Part shown: piece after piece, positions 32,506-44,976 of the stretch
How positions within the stretch are numbered: the first letter of the stretch is position 1
How the letters are laid out: every line of letters begins with the position of its first letter
Assembly: GCA_012932865.1 (NCBI GenBank)
Contig: SAXG01000010.1
Coordinates: forward strand, 930,001 to 994,000
Direction: 5' to 3'
Origin: Amylostereum areolatum
Taxonomy: Eukaryota; Basidiomycota; Agaricomycetes; Russulales; Stereaceae
Length of the DNA stretch: 64,000 bases
The notes under the pieces: generated by a model
Database searches by the model: none
Seen by the model: the letters and a program-made list of their open reading frames with translations, nothing else
Told to the model about the DNA's origin: nothing
Translations under genes and position numbers: made by a program

Positions 32506-34446
32506 ATGTCTGACGCCCTCCCCACCGAAGTGCTTCAAATGGTCTTCCGCCATCTCCGCGACACCTCGACCAGCACGGGGATCCTCGTCCATCCAGGGCC
32601 ATGGATTTCGGCCACGCACGTCTGTCGGCGGTGGCGTGCATGTGCCATCGCAGACCGCGCTCTCTGGTCCATAATCCCGATCGCGTCACAATTTTGGTTC
32701 GACCTATTCGTCGAACGCCTAGGGAACCACCCCGCCGACCTACAGAGTGTGCCGCAGTCCCCGCGCGATGTCGCCCGCAATGTCTTTCCAGCTGGCTGGC
32801 ACGCCCGGATCGTCCATCTCCTCGGTCTTCAATGTCCGTTCCGGTCCATCGTAGCGTCCGTCCGCGACTGCCCCCCGGATCGCCTCGTCGCCGCATGCAC
32901 ATCCAGTTTACGCTGCGTCACTCTCACGTCCGACCAGCGCGTTCCCTGGGCTCTTCCCGCCGTGGATCGAGACAGGTGGGGCCAGAATGTCTGGACGGAG
33001 CACGACGCGACCCTCCCCAACCCGCCGCCCAACGCCATTGCCGGGCTCGCATCCCTCAAACTCTCAGGCATTTTATTGTCTCCAACTTCATCGTGGTTCA
33101 GCCCCGGTCTGGCGCGTGTGGATCTGCTCGGTGTTCGCCAATGGACAACCACCTCCGAGTTCGTGGCCACCCTCGCGTCTCTCCCCCAGCTTCGCGAATT
33201 GACGTTGGCGTACGCCCTCCCGCTCGTACGAGGTGTCATGTGCCCCCCTTCCGACATGCGCGTGGCCCTCCCTCGCTTGGAGCACCTCGAAATTGCGGAC
33301 GAGACAACGCTCGTCCACCGCGCCCTCCTCGTTTGCGAAGTCCTCCCCAGCTGCCAGCACCGAATGACCGTGGACGGGTCTCACCATGACATGATGCATT
33401 TGGAGGGCATCTTCCTCCTTCTCTTCCCCTCATCCCTCCCGATCCCCTCCGTCGCCATCTCGCACGATATCGACCGCACGTCGATACGCGTCCCCGCCCG
33501 CCTCGCCCATCATGTGCACATCGACGTCGACGTCGGGAACCAAGACGCACGCTGGGGGTCTCGACAGCTCGCCCTACGGGGGCCCGTCCATCCTCCCCAC
33601 CATGCTACCTGGGACGCCCCCCCGAGTCCCCCTTTTGACGTCCTCCTCGCCAACCCTCCTCCTCATATGCGTCAAGTCGACACGCTGGTGGTCCAGGCAA
33701 CGTCCACGAGCAGCACGCGCGTGGGGCGCCTCTACGCCGCCCGCTTCTCACCTGTGACCCTCATTGCTTCCCATCGCGCAGCCGACGATTTGGCCGAGGG
33801 CCTGCCGTCGCTCCTCTCGCTGGGGCAAGTCCCAAGGCTCTCCCGCGTCGAGTTGGTTCACCCGGCGAAGCGCCTGCAGTTCGAAGACGACGACACCGCT
33901 TCCCTGCTGCACCGTTTGTTAGACGGGTTGTCGGACGCTGTTGAGTGCGGCTACGACGTGTGTCTGCCGCACATCTTCGTGTCGGGGTTGAAGCTCCTGT
34001 CGGGCCCGCCGATACCTCGCGATCATGACGAATACCGGGAACCCGAGGGTCCCGCGCGTCGCCCGTGGGGGTTCGACCGTTGGCTGTGGGAGCCTTTCCA
34101 GTTGCTGGGCGACAGAGACGGCACACTAGGCCATATGGTTTGGCCTCGAGGCGCGCAAGAGGAAATTGAGGCGCAGGGGCTATGGACGTATCCAAGTGAG
34201 AGTGCCGAGCCAGGCATGGTACGTGCGCATACTCTGGGCGATCGATGGTGGCGACAGAGGCTCCCCATCGTCGCCGAGGAACTGCGAGAGATGGAGACGC
34301 TCTGCCCATGCCGCTCCAACTTCGACCGGGATCTCGCGCCCATGGAGTTTTTCGCGCCGTCGATCCCCGGCGGGCATGGATGGTTTGGCGTACTCGCGGT
34401 CGACGAGCATGTGACGGGAGTGCCGCCGTTCGATAGACGTTTGTAA
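32506..34446 (+). CDS. F-box protein, single coding exon
   Basis: 646 aa from ATG at 32506. The N-terminus is a typical Agaricomycete F-box: LPTEVLQMVFRHLRD ... ISATHVCRRWRACAIADRALW, about residues 5-55, which binds Skp1 in SCF ubiquitin ligases. The remainder (about residues 110-640) is the usual variable, leucine-rich substrate-side region (LASLKLSGILL, LPQLRELTLAYALP, LPRLEHLEI). The 5' leader contains a 39-bp intron-like segment at 32453-32491 (GTATGT ... GCTAAC ... AG) that would remove an upstream ATG at 32454. Lies just outside the right GTTAAC array. Such genes are present in large, fast-evolving families in mushrooms; the substrate is unknown. Confidence 0.8.
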   Translation: MSDALPTEVLQMVFRHLRDTSTSTGILVHPGPWISATHVCRRWRACAIADRALWSIIPIASQFWFDLFVERLGNHPADLQSVPQSPRDVARNVFPAGWHARIVHLLGLQCPFRSIVASVRDCPPDRLVAACTSSLRCVTLTSDQRVPWALPAVDRDRWGQNVWTEHDATLPNPPPNAIAGLASLKLSGILLSPTSSWFSPGLARVDLLGVRQWTTTSEFVATLASLPQLRELTLAYALPLVRGVMCPPSDMRVALPRLEHLEIADETTLVHRALLVCEVLPSCQHRMTVDGSHHDMMHLEGIFLLLFPSSLPIPSVAISHDIDRTSIRVPARLAHHVHIDVDVGNQDARWGSRQLALRGPVHPPHHATWDAPPSPPFDVLLANPPPHMRQVDTLVVQATSTSSTRVGRLYAARFSPVTLIASHRAADDLAEGLPSLLSLGQVPRLSRVELVHPAKRLQFEDDDTASLLHRLLDGLSDAVECGYDVCLPHIFVSGLKLLSGPPIPRDHDEYREPEGPARRPWGFDRWLWEPFQLLGDRDGTLGHMVWPRGAQEEIEAQGLWTYPSESAEPGMVRAHTLGDRWWRQRLPIVAEELREMETLCPCRSNFDRDLAPMEFFAPSIPGGHGWFGVLAVDEHVTGVPPFDRRL

Positions 34447-34991
34447 TATAGTATGTTACATGTACCCTACCGGCGCACGGCGCACGACCATCTGACTTGC
34501 TTGTGGATGCCGCCGGTCCCCTCACGTGGCCGTCATGGTCCCGGCGTGCGCCGCACGGCGGGACAGTGGCGGCCGCGTACTACGTGGGGGCGTCAACGGC
34601 GCGGGAGGAGGGGGCGCACGGCGCACGACGAGTGCGAGCACGTGACGACGGGGCGTGGGCGACGAGCGGGGGTCGAGACGCAACGGCGCGACGGCGGGGG
34701 CCGACGAGGGGTGCGCGAGAAGGCGGGAGGGACTGGCGGCGCAGGAGGAGGGGCACGAAGGGGCGTCGAGAGGGGCGGGGTCGAGAGGGGCGGTGCGCGA
34801 CGGGCGGCGACGGACAAGGGGAGTAATTGGACTTATACTTACTTGGGATATATGTAGTGCAGGTCTTGAATGAAACGTAATGTGAAATGATAAGTACTGA
34901 AGCTTGAAGCTCTGAAATGAAATAGGGGTTTGATGTGCCTGGGGAGGGAGACAGATCAGATGCAACCAGTTACACAGCCGGATGCAACTAG
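34447..34991. other. Spacer between F-box gene and Helitron
   Basis: GC-rich with repeated GGCGCACGGCGCACGAC (about 34473 and 34613). GATGCAAC(C/T)AGT is repeated near 34959 and 34981, just before the Helitron coding remnant. No gene supported; Helitron 3' terminus not identified. Confidence 0.4.
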
Positions 34992-37900
34992 TCAACTGAT
35001 GCTACTCGGACCTGCACCATCACCAATGGAGTCGACGTAGGCGGCGAACAGGGGGTCTTCCGCGTTACAGATTGGTCTAGAAAGGTGACGGACTGTGAAT
35101 GTTTCCCAGAGGGTCGCCGACTTTATCGAAGCGTCAACAACTTGTCGTCGAGAGCCTCCGGGGATCACAGGACATGTTTGCCTAAAGTCGCCCAAGAGAA
35201 GGACAACTTTACCACCAAAAGGAATTGCGTCATTCATCATGACGCGGCGGCATGTTTCCTCCATGCATGAGAGTACGGCACGATTCGCCATTGGCGCCTC
35301 ATCCCAGATAATGGCCGAGGCCTCACGCAGGAGTTCACCCCGTGCATCGTTGGCGGAGATGTCTGAGATGAGGAACTCGTTCCCATCATTGACTGGCACC
35401 TGCAGATTTGTGAGGATCTCTGGCTGTCACATGGGATTGCACACAGACCTTGAACGCCGAATGTGTCGTACGACCTCCAGGGTAAAGGAGGGCGGCAAAT
35501 GCAGCGGTCGCAGTTGGGATCACGATTTTTTTTGAAGACCGGATGTAGTCGCAAATGGCGTTGACGAGGAACATTTTTCCACGGCCTGCTTTGCCGTCAA
35601 TGAACAGGCAAAGTGGCCGGTGTTGCTGGATAGCGGATACGACTTCAAGAAAAATAGCCTTTTGCTCCTCGTTGAATTGGTTGTATGACGTTGTCGCGCG
35701 TTCAAGGAGTGAATCTGCAAGACGATCCCATTTTCCCCGCTCGTGACGAACTTCCCCCCCAAATGCTTGAAAAGCGGGAAGGCCGAATTGCTCTAACGTC
35801 TTTCCGTGTTCTTCTAGATAGCTAGCCATGCTTTGCAGCGCCGCATTTTGCCCCAAGATGTCACTGCGAAGCCTCAGCGTGTAGTCACGGGAAATATCAG
35901 CCTGGAAACGTGTCCATAAATAAATTGGGGATGGGGCACAGTCATTGAGAAGGAGGTCAAGGAAAAGGAAGCGAAGCTGTGCAGGGGTCTTGAGGGAGTC
36001 AACCGCCTCTTGCAACGCAAACTCAGCCTCCTGTTCATCCGCAAACAGTCCTGCAGCAACGGCCGCCGCTTGGAATGATGGGTGCAAGGTACCGTCGATG
36101 ATACGCAGCTCCGTGTAAGAATATGCAGGTCAATGTTGTAAGAGGCGGCGCAGATAGAAGACTTCACCGGCGGATGCACGGACTGCGTGTAAGCGAGTGA
36201 CATGAGGACGAATTTCAACACGCTGAATGACGTGCATGCGAGGGACACCCGGGAGAAAAGCGCGCTCGACAAAATAGCGCGCCTTGCCTTCGTTCGCGGG
36301 ATTGAATGCCTCTGTACGAAACAACGCCCAGTATTCCGCATATGTTAGGTCTCGGAAGTCTCTGAAAATCCCTTGATGCATGAAGACGCCTAGAGGACGT
36401 ACAAAGTAGTGGTCAAGCAGCGATGATGAGAAGGCCGGAACGCCGCGTCGAGTAGCGTATTGACGATGTGACAAATCCTCCGGGAGGTGTATGGGAAGAG
36501 CAGAGACTGCTGGATCCTTCTGTGTGATGTGAAATCCCAGGATACGCCACGTCGCTTCGAGAGCAGTCAGGTATCTCGCCTTCCAAAACTCCTCTATCTT
36601 GTCAACGGGTTCAGCTGCGTCTCGGATGGCAAATTTTGCATAGTCGGGACCTGAGCGTGTTGGACCAGGGTCAGCCGCGCACTGTGTGATATCAATGAAT
36701 GACGAACCTTTGTGAATGTACTTGAAGAGATACTGAAAGAGATGCGACGAGTTTGCCACCTCAAAGTTGATATGGCACTTGAATTTGCGCAGAATGACGA
36801 GGTTATGCGGAACAACCAATGCGTCGTCCACGCTACGCCGCCGGTATTGCACACGGCCATCCTCGTCAATTTCTGTAACCACCTGGACGTCCTTCGGATA
36901 TTTGAAGCGGCACCGACGGTTGCCAAACATGTCTTCCCTCTGGCAATATGCTGAGATCGGAGCAGGGGGTACGGAATGATGGTGGATCATAAATTGAAGG
37001 ACGAGCTGGCGGTCGACGGGGTCGGGTGGAATCTCGGCGGACACAACTGCGTCAATGTTAGCCGCGTCAAGACAGTCCTCACGGTACTTAATGAGGATGT
37101 GGGCGTGAGGGAGCCCCCGCTTCTGGAATTCCACGGAATGGATGCAGTAGAGAGGTTTCCCGACGTTCGGGAACATAGTCTTGAGATTCTTGAGAAGAAG
37201 AGCCAACTTCCGCTTGAACACGCGACAGACGAGTTCAGGCCGATCTTGATATCCCCGGTTAGGGAGGAGTTCCGACGTGATCTCCGGCCATTGCGCATTA
37301 CAGGTCATGGTTATGAAAAACGTTGGCGGTCCCAATGCAGCAGCGATGGCTAGTGAGTCCGCAACCTGGTCTGATGACCAACGCTTGGAACCTAAGAAGG
37401 AAGCGGGCAGGTAGACGTTCTCCGCATCGGAGACATCGGAGACACCCATAAGTGCGGCCTCTTCATCTCGAAGCCGTTTTTGATATGCCCGTATATAGTT
37501 CAGTCGCCCCTCGATGTTTCGACTGAACATGTCGACCGCGTACTCATTTGCAAGCCGTCCGAAAATCTTGAATCGTGGTTCTCGAAGGAGATTGCGCCGG
37601 TAATGCCACATCTGCGTCGGGGAATCGTCTGCATCAGCGGGACCTGCAGCCTGTGCAGCAATGGTGGGGTATCCGGTAACATCGCCGACGGCTCCGGTTT
37701 TCCCCCAGCCGAGGGTAGCGTGTGGAAAAAGGAGAGGGTAAGATAGTGGTTCCCAGAGACGGCTGTAGGTGGCTATATATTGTTCGGAGCCGTCGTTGCG
37801 AGCGATGATGACACGCCTAGGTTGGACTTCATTCAGTGTTGTGTTTTCGAATGACATGAGGGCCGCGATCTCGTTCGCAGCTCCAGACTCCGAGAGAATA

Positions 37901-38466
37901 AGACGTGCTGAGGGGTACGCCTGTGCATTGACAGATGCCAGGGCTCTGAGGGCTACCGCGAGAGGATTTACTCGTAGAATTGCACTGCGAACGAGATGAA
38001 TCAAGTGAGCAGGGATGTCGGCTGCCTGACGGGCATGAGGTAGGACGTCATCATTGACCATTGCTCCGTCGTAAAGAAGCCAACGCACGGCGGAGTTGTC
38101 ATGAGTAGGCCGGACACGGTGGTATACCTTTCCCTGGATCGCAAGAAAACCCTGTGGACCACGGAGCGATGGGAACGCGTGAGTGGTTTCGAGTGATGCA
38201 AAGGAGAAAATGAGGTTAAGTTTCCGAGAAATTTTCGAGATGTCAGAGTGGTTTATGATGTCGTTGAATTCGACAGGGAGAGGGGGGAGAGGAGGCGTTG
38301 CATCGACGTATTTCCCGTTCGGACCACAGCAAAAACCCGGGGACTCTCCTGTGAGTAGCGCGATGCCACAATGAGGACACTCGTGAGGTCTTCCGTTCCG
38401 AACCGCCCCCCACGCGAGTCTCGGTGTTGATATCGGCCCAATTTGCCAGAGTTCGGGGACAGTCAT
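34992..38466 (-). pseudogene. Helitron Rep-helicase, disrupted and truncated
   Basis: Exons 38466-35449 and 35399-34992, intron 35400-35448. The Rep part has the Helitron landmarks: CPHCG zinc pair near the N-terminus, FFITMTCNAQWPEI, the HUH motif in LPHAHILI, and the tyrosine motif YLFKYIHKG that nicks DNA in rolling-circle transposition. The frame continues into the PIF1-type helicase but is cut by TGA at 36132-36130. In the helicase, the Walker A motif reads GKAGRGKM where the family has GRGKT. Walker B (IIWDEAPMA) and GDFRQTCPVI are intact. The protein stops at IGDGAG, so helicase motifs IV-VI are missing. The nonsense codon and the Thr-to-Met change are both explained by CpG-to-TpG transitions. 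Upstream exons may exist beyond 38466. Confidence 0.9.
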
Positions 38467-41400
38467 CACTGAATACAATATAACAGGCCACTTGATAAGA
38501 GGGGGTAAGGCTAACCGAGGCACTACATGCGTACCAGAACAAAGGAATGTGATTCTGAGGACAGAAAAGGAGACGTAGGCGTTCAACGCGAGGTAAACTT
38601 GGCAATATATGCATGAAGGTATGAAGCAGTAGAGGAGAGGGTAGGAGATAAATGGGTATTGGTAGAATGCTGTACCGAACTGGAGGACATAGTTTCCAGG
38701 GATGGCATTGATGAGCGCGGCGACAAATCCGACACGAGGGGAGGTAGATCTGATCGCTCAGGAAGAAAGAACTGAATGAATATCAGGATCAAATAAGACA
38801 CCGGGAGCAGAGCTAAAGAGGGACGAACCGAAGGCAAATGATGGACGTGTTGCGGACCGCGTTGTTGTTGCTCGACAACCGTTAAGTCATCGGAGACTGA
38901 ATGCACGGTGCCAATACAGAAGAGACGGAGGAGTTTGAGTGTTGATAGTAGTGTCATTTTGAAGACCTGATAGAGGGATAAGTGTGGAAAGGGCGTGTGT
39001 ATATAGTATAGAACGTACAACATGAGGTGCAAGCCAGTTACAGAGAGGTAGGTGATCGCCCGGGGTAGTTGAACGACAGGGGTGGATTTATATGAGAGGA
39101 TGTGTGAATATGATATGGTCGTCGGTCACCGCTATCACGAATAGGTGCCGACGACGTCCGTATGATATGGCTGAGGGGAAACGTCGGGTGCGTGAAGGTA
39201 GCTTAGATCAAGTCAGAGATTGACCACAGCAAAAAGATCTGGACACATACTGCACATATGAAATACAGGTCTCCATTGTGACCCTCTCCACGACGGTGGG
39301 GTTCTCGTCTGGCCATGAAACGGTGACGGGCCACCAATGTGGATGGTTCACGGGCATATTAGCATTTGCCTCGATGATGCTAAAATAGCGTGCCATGTCT
39401 TGATTGTATAGTAAATGGCCATAGATACCTGTGGAATGGAACGCGTAAGAGACGCCAAGAAGAATAGGGTTGGATCCAGTCGTAAAGCGTGCGGTGTCGG
39501 TGATACGCCACCAAACATAGGCGAGATCCAACGCAGATGATGGTGAAGCAGAGTCGATGGAAAATAAGCACGAGAAAGATGACGAGGGGTATGAATAAGA
39601 ATTGGGCGGAACACGGCTCCAAAGGAATGTTGCACGGATCAGGGGGTTGTGAGCGGATGGCGTCCAAGAGGTGTCAAAAAACGGATGACCATTCTAAGAT
39701 CATCAGGCAAACCCTCATCTGTTAATAAGCATTAACTCGGACATAATTCACGGTAATTAGTGGATTAGCAGAATTCGGTTCCCCCCCCATAATTTCGCGC
39801 AACATTTGCAGCTCATCCAAGCTAATACTTGGCATCGGCGACAGATCTTCCTCTAGAAGATTGGTACCCGATCCTTTCCAGTCCATTTCAGCTGCTAATT
39901 TTGCTATTCACACAGGTCATTCGAGGTCGTCCATGAAATATTCCATTACTATATATAGTACGCCGATGCAGTACAGGGTGTGAGGAACTACAAATGGGTG
40001 ATACAGAGATGTACTCGGATAGAAAAAGGCAGGGGGAAGAAATGAGAAATAACATTACAGTAAGGTGTGTGAATGATAGGACACTGAGCCAGATGCGAGT
40101 CCGAGCAGTGCAAGGACGGAGAGCTGAGAAGATACAACTTACTAACGAGCAAGGGAGGACTTATTCCTCCAATCAATCAGCCTGGATACCTATACCTTGG
40201 TGGTGAGAACAAAGAAGGGAGTGCGCGCGTGATGACGCCGAGGGTGTAGCGATGGTGCTGAGAATGTAGTGAGGATGCTGAGGGTGTAGCCGGTCCAGAG
40301 AGAAGGAGAGACTCCTGTCAAGCTTCACTCGCTGCAAACTGAGTGCATTAGGGTTGAGGGTGAGATGTACGATGTGAGTTACGCACGTTGGACGTCCTAA
40401 CTCATGGGCCTAGTCATACCGTTCAAAGCAGACCGTGTGCGAGAACGGACATAGGAAGAAGGACGACGTGGCTGGTGGCAAGTGTTGAGAGCACAACAGA
40501 TTGCGCATGAGCGAGCGCGATTGATGACAGGCTGCAGGCGGTCGAGGGGGGTTCAAGGTCGAAGTGGTAGGAGGCAAGGTGAGCTGGCACGATTGTGTTC
40601 AATGCGAAGTCGATTCAAGCTCCGACGGCGATCGCGCATCGACCCTGTTCTTTCGTGCTTGAGAAGAGCTCGTGGCTCTCCCTCACTTGGCGCAAGCCCG
40701 ATGTCGCCTCTGCTGGCTTGTGCCAAAGGACGAGCTGAGGTACGATCGTCCATCAAGGTAGGTTAGCTCTCGTTTTCTCCGCTTAACACGATTCACACAT
40801 CCCATATAACTGAGCATTAAAAAACCTGGCTTTAGCTGGTGAGGGTTTCCCTGATGATCCTTCAGCACATGGTAAGAAGGAAAGATAACGGAACGCACCA
40901 CCAAAGCGGCAGCCAACCGCTCGGCGACATCATCAAACGCGAATGTTCACGCATCTGAGCACAATTGTGCGAGCGAGTTCGGATTGGACGATGGGTTTCG
41001 ACGGAAATGGGCCATGGGATACATCGTCTGTACATAAAAACAGTAAGCTTGACAATGCTCATAGCTAGGAAAGAAAGAACACTCACTTGTGACGGGAAAG
41101 AGTGGACAGATGAAAGGCGGGGGATGGTGTGGCAAAACCATGCCAGGTTCATGTGCGATAGAGAACGGCAGTCGGAAGAACAGCACGCATAAATAGGAAA
41201 CCAGATCAGTCATGTCACAGAGACAGGTGAGATATCTATCGGGAGGACCGAGATGTGCATGCTAAGATCATGATCAAGCCAGCAACAGTCGGTCGGTGTA
41301 TAGGAGGTCGGTGCAGACTGCAGAGTGTCGCAAAGAAACCGTGAGACAACTAAGTAAAGTCAAATTGCGCGCTATCTCATGCCAAATTAGGGGTTAGAGC

Positions 41401-41524
41401 CACACCGTTGGCAGTATGGGGCAGACACAGGTATTTCACATTGTTCACCGATTGCGATTGCGACTACTGTACTTAAACGAGGCCCCAAACGAAAACGGCG
41501 TAGTGTACATGGACATAATCAAAT
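38467..41524. other. AT-richer region without a confident gene
   Basis: A minus-strand open frame at 39208-39531 (ITDTARFTTGSNPILLG ... WPVTVSWPDENPTVV) looks protein-like but no start, splice or family could be established. A second at 38583-39032 has a hydrophobic stretch (LLPVSYLILIFIQFFL). Tandem GATGCTGAGGGTGTAGC-like units lie at 40228-40300. The rest shows nothing recognisable. Possibly remnants of the Helitron body. Confidence 0.35.
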
Positions 41525-43192
41525 TCAAGGCTTGCCCCTGCCCTTGCCCTTCGAAGCTCTCTTGGGCCGTCCAGATGTCGAAGGGCCGGCTGAGACACTG
41601 TCCGAAGATACGGCAGTCGGAGCACGACCAATACCGATCGGAGGTGAAGGTGTCCTGAAGCAAAGAGTTAGAAAAAAACGAACCTTTGAACCCCAAAATG
41701 CGATGACATACACAGGAGAGAGTCTACCGCCAAATGTAGGGACTCCGGAGGCAGATGCTGCAGTTGCATATTGTGTCATTGTCGAAGTCCCTGTATTTTC
41801 AGGAGAAACCATCCTAAGTAGTAACTGTCAGCAATTTTCGAGTCAGACGAGTAAAGAACATACGGGGAGGAAGTCATGAAGATATCGCGCGAGAATTGCG
41901 GAGACGTTTGGAAAGGTCTGGGGAATTAATTAGCGTGGAACGTGTAGGGGGAAGCAACCTACACTGAGGCCGTAGTCGGCGGAACGGACGATGATTTGAA
42001 CGGTGTTGTAAGTGTATGTCGGGGCCGTGTACAAATCCTGGGGCATTTGAATCCTCATGGGAAGGTAAGAGAGATGATACAAAAGATAAAGATTGAAATT
42101 CTTACCCCACCGTCGGTGCGACCATCGCCGAAGGTCCGGGCGCAGTCGGAGCAAGAAATTGAGGGCGAGCAAGGGGGGGACCAGAGAAGGCTGTTTGGGA
42201 AGGCCCCACAGAGGCTGTATTCACCGTCAGACTTTGTAACAGCGAAGGGTTAGCGAAAGATACGAGCGTGAACGGGGGGGGGCATACCGCCAAGACGACG
42301 AAGGGGATGTGACCTGGGTATTAGCACCCACAGTGACAGGCATATCCCATCGTCGCTGCAGACGCGAGGATTGGGGAGTAGACATGCCTGGTGAGGTGTC
42401 CATGGAGTCCGTCGGGTCCAACTCCCATCGAAGACGTTTCGCCGGTGTCTGAGGGGCAGACGAGCCGGAAGAGGGAGCTGGCGCCGCCACGGGGCCCTCC
42501 CGTGTCGGTGTGACATCAATTGCAATGCTGTCGACGCGGACGGAAAGCGCACGGCCAGGCAACCATGATATACCTTTGCAAGATCCAAAGACGACCGGGA
42601 TGCGAGGATATGTTGGAAGGGGGGTCTTGGCCCATCGCTTGGTGTCATGTGGGTAGTAACACCTGTCCAGAGCCATGTTAGGCAAGACCAATGATCAGAG
42701 GCATGTAACGCACTGAACGGTTGAAGCCTGGCGCGAGTCGCGAACATATGCACCTACTTTGAGCGTAAACGCTCGAGAGTGGCCGTCGGGTGCCCTCTCA
42801 GCCAGGTTTGTGGTGCGGGACTGGCCAACGCCGAAGAAAAGAGGTTCGGAGATCTCGAGCGCGCGGGTCCCATAGTCGGGTTCGGAAGGGTGACCGGGGT
42901 AAGGGTATAATGAGATAGCCTCGAGGAATGCAGGTCCAGACGGAGGAAGATAGACGTGGACAACACCGAGAGCGACGGTTTCCTCGGGATACACTGTAGG
43001 GTTGTACCCGCCGTAGATACGTAGCTCAGCGGGGATGGCAGAGTTGCCCGCAAAGGACATGGTTGTGTTGTAGAGAACGTGCTGAACATCTCGGGTACTC
43101 GCCGAGTCCGAAGACGCCTTCTGTGTCGCCACAACGCGGCCGCCACGAAGAACGAAGTTGTCGATGCAGATGAAGAGGGTGGACGAAGACAT
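41525..43192 (-). CDS. Unknown protein, possible OB-fold, multi-exon
   Basis: Starts MSSSTLFICIDNFVLRGGRV at 43192. Exon 1 ends near 42714 with a GTGCGT donor and joins in phase at 42662 to CYYPHDTKRWAKTPLPTYP...; further introns lie near 42290-42240, 42110-42060, 41950, 41850 and 41730-41660, and the protein ends KRASKGKGRGKP at TGA 41525. The first ~250 residues are beta-rich with spaced aromatics (ALGVVHVYLPPSGPAF, VVFGSCKG, LSVRVDSIAIDV), which reminds me of single-strand-binding OB-folds found next to Helitron replicases in fungi; this is a resemblance, not a demonstrated match. The tail is Ser/Pro-rich then basic. Same strand as the Helitron remnant 3 kb away. Confidence 0.55.
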
Positions 43193-44091
43193 GCGTGCAA
43201 AAGATGGGCGATGAAAGCGGGTCCGGGGACGACATCGAGATAGAAATACTATCCCGTTATCGGGGTCAGGCAGCCTGCATTGGAAATGGAATGAGGTTGG
43301 ACTCATTAGCGGAACGAAGACTAGTGAAGGATGACGTTAGGAAAACATCCGAAGGAACGTCGTATGGTAACAATGAGACATCGTTAGCAGAACGAACTAA
43401 AAAAATTCGATCCAGGGAACAGGGAAACGAAGGTCCAATTTGAAATGTACACGAAAGAGGAATAGAATTGAGGTTAAACATAGGAGATTTGGAGGAGAAC
43501 GAGGGGGAAAGGGAAGAGGAACGAGCTTCATTAGGCAAGAACAAACAAAGACCAAACAAAATGGAGGCATCTGCGTTATAGTAGGGGTGAGGGGTGATCA
43601 TCGCCCAAAAAACACCTATGATCCTAATGACAGAGGAGCCAGCCGATTGTTCGGAGGTGAAGATACCTCCAGTACCCCTTCCATCGAAAACAGCAGGAAC
43701 CCTTCAGCATCCCCTAACTTACCTCCAGCACCGGTACCTCCTCCTCCAACTCGGCCCATTGCAGACATGCGCGACTTCGAAAGTCCATTAACCTCCACGT
43801 TTCGCGTCGTTGACCCGGTCCAACGCGAAATGCTCACAACGTCTATGGACACATCCGTTGGCCCCACCGACCCCGGTATTTGGTTGGAGTTTACTGTATC
43901 CCTGCTCTCCCAGGTCTCTCGAGGCCACATGTGTCCTTCGAGGGCGTCTTAGCCACGAGGAATGCTAGAGGAGAGACCGCTACGTACAAGCCTTTCGTGC
44001 GTGCCCTCCTTTTTCGCATCCATATCCAAAACTAAAGAAAATCTCTACCCAGCTTGACGTATGTCGCGAGCTGAATCATACCCAAAACAAC
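43193..44091. other. Spacer without a supported gene
   Basis: A plus-strand open stretch near 43766-43950 (MRDFESPLTSTFRVVDP ... WLEFTVSLLSQ) is protein-like but isolated. Otherwise nothing seen. Confidence 0.35.
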
Positions 44092-44976
44092 ATGCGTTTT
44101 GTGGACACACACTCTCAATCGGACCCATTCACCACACCCCTCCCAGAATTCAAGCGCCTGGGCATCGCCGGACGTCATGTTCTACCACGACGACAGCCCC
44201 CGCACCCGGATCGCCCCACCGATTTCTCCCGCTGCGACGTCCCAGGAGAGTTCAAGTACAACGAAGCCTCAGACGCCTTCTGCGACGCGGTCGACTGGGA
44301 TTGTAACTACCTGTTCGAGGACTGCATCGAACTCGGCATAGACACCCGCGGCCAGACCACGATGTACACCAGCGTCGTCTTCCAGCTGCAATTTCGGAAG
44401 TTCCTCTTTTCGCTCGTCGTCTTCGAGAGACTGGCGCGACTGATTCGATGGGACCGGTCGCCACTCGCAGGCTTCGTTTGGCGCTCCGGGGTTTTGATAT
44501 GCGCGTAGCGGGGTCTGGACCGGGTGCTGCTGTGGATCGCGTTGCGGTTCTGCAGCCATACCCTCACCAAAAGACAACTCGCGGCGATACTGCACCGGGT
44601 GTTCGACAGCTCAGATGCGCTGGGCGAAGAAACCCCAGCCGGTGGTGACACAAAAAATGTCATGATGGTCGATTCGAGCCTCTCCAGGCGCCTGAAAACG
44701 GAGATCCAGCCACGTCGACTTCAAGCTGTTCTAAACTCAATGTGTTACGCTCTCGCCCCGCGCTACAACGTTCAGCCTAAGCTAACGGAGGACGATCGAC
44801 TGGCGGCCGAAGCCATTCACCCGGGCGACTGGGATGAGCAAGTCCAGGAGAACGAGTTGAACTGGAAGATACACTGGAGAGCGATGCGTCGGCTCGAGGA
44901 CGCTACGTATCTGCGACACTCGCTGGAGGTCCGCGACAGCGCTATGGCCTGTTATGGAATGTCCTGCGGTCACTAG
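44092..44976 (+). pseudogene. FunK1-like kinase N-terminal fragment with in-frame stop
   Basis: Frame from ATG 44092 reads ... YLFEDCIELGIDTRGQTTMYTSVV ... QLQFRKFLFSLVVFERLARLIRWDRSP, the TRGQ...F.FSV...ARLIRWDRSG pattern that precedes the kinase domain in fungal-specific FunK1 proteins. It stops at TAG 44506-44508, and the same frame continues for 155 more codons (RGLDRVLLWIALRF ... MACYGMSCGH) to TGA at 44976. No kinase catalytic motifs (VAVK, HRD, DFG) are visible, so even with readthrough this is only a fragment or a diverged paralogue. Family assignment rests on the one motif. Confidence 0.5.

Noticed and set aside
35386..35450. Apparent frameshift between the two Helitron helicase segments
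   Set aside because: A 49-bp intron (35400-35448) with GTCTGT donor and GCAG acceptor joins FK to VPVNDGNE exactly.
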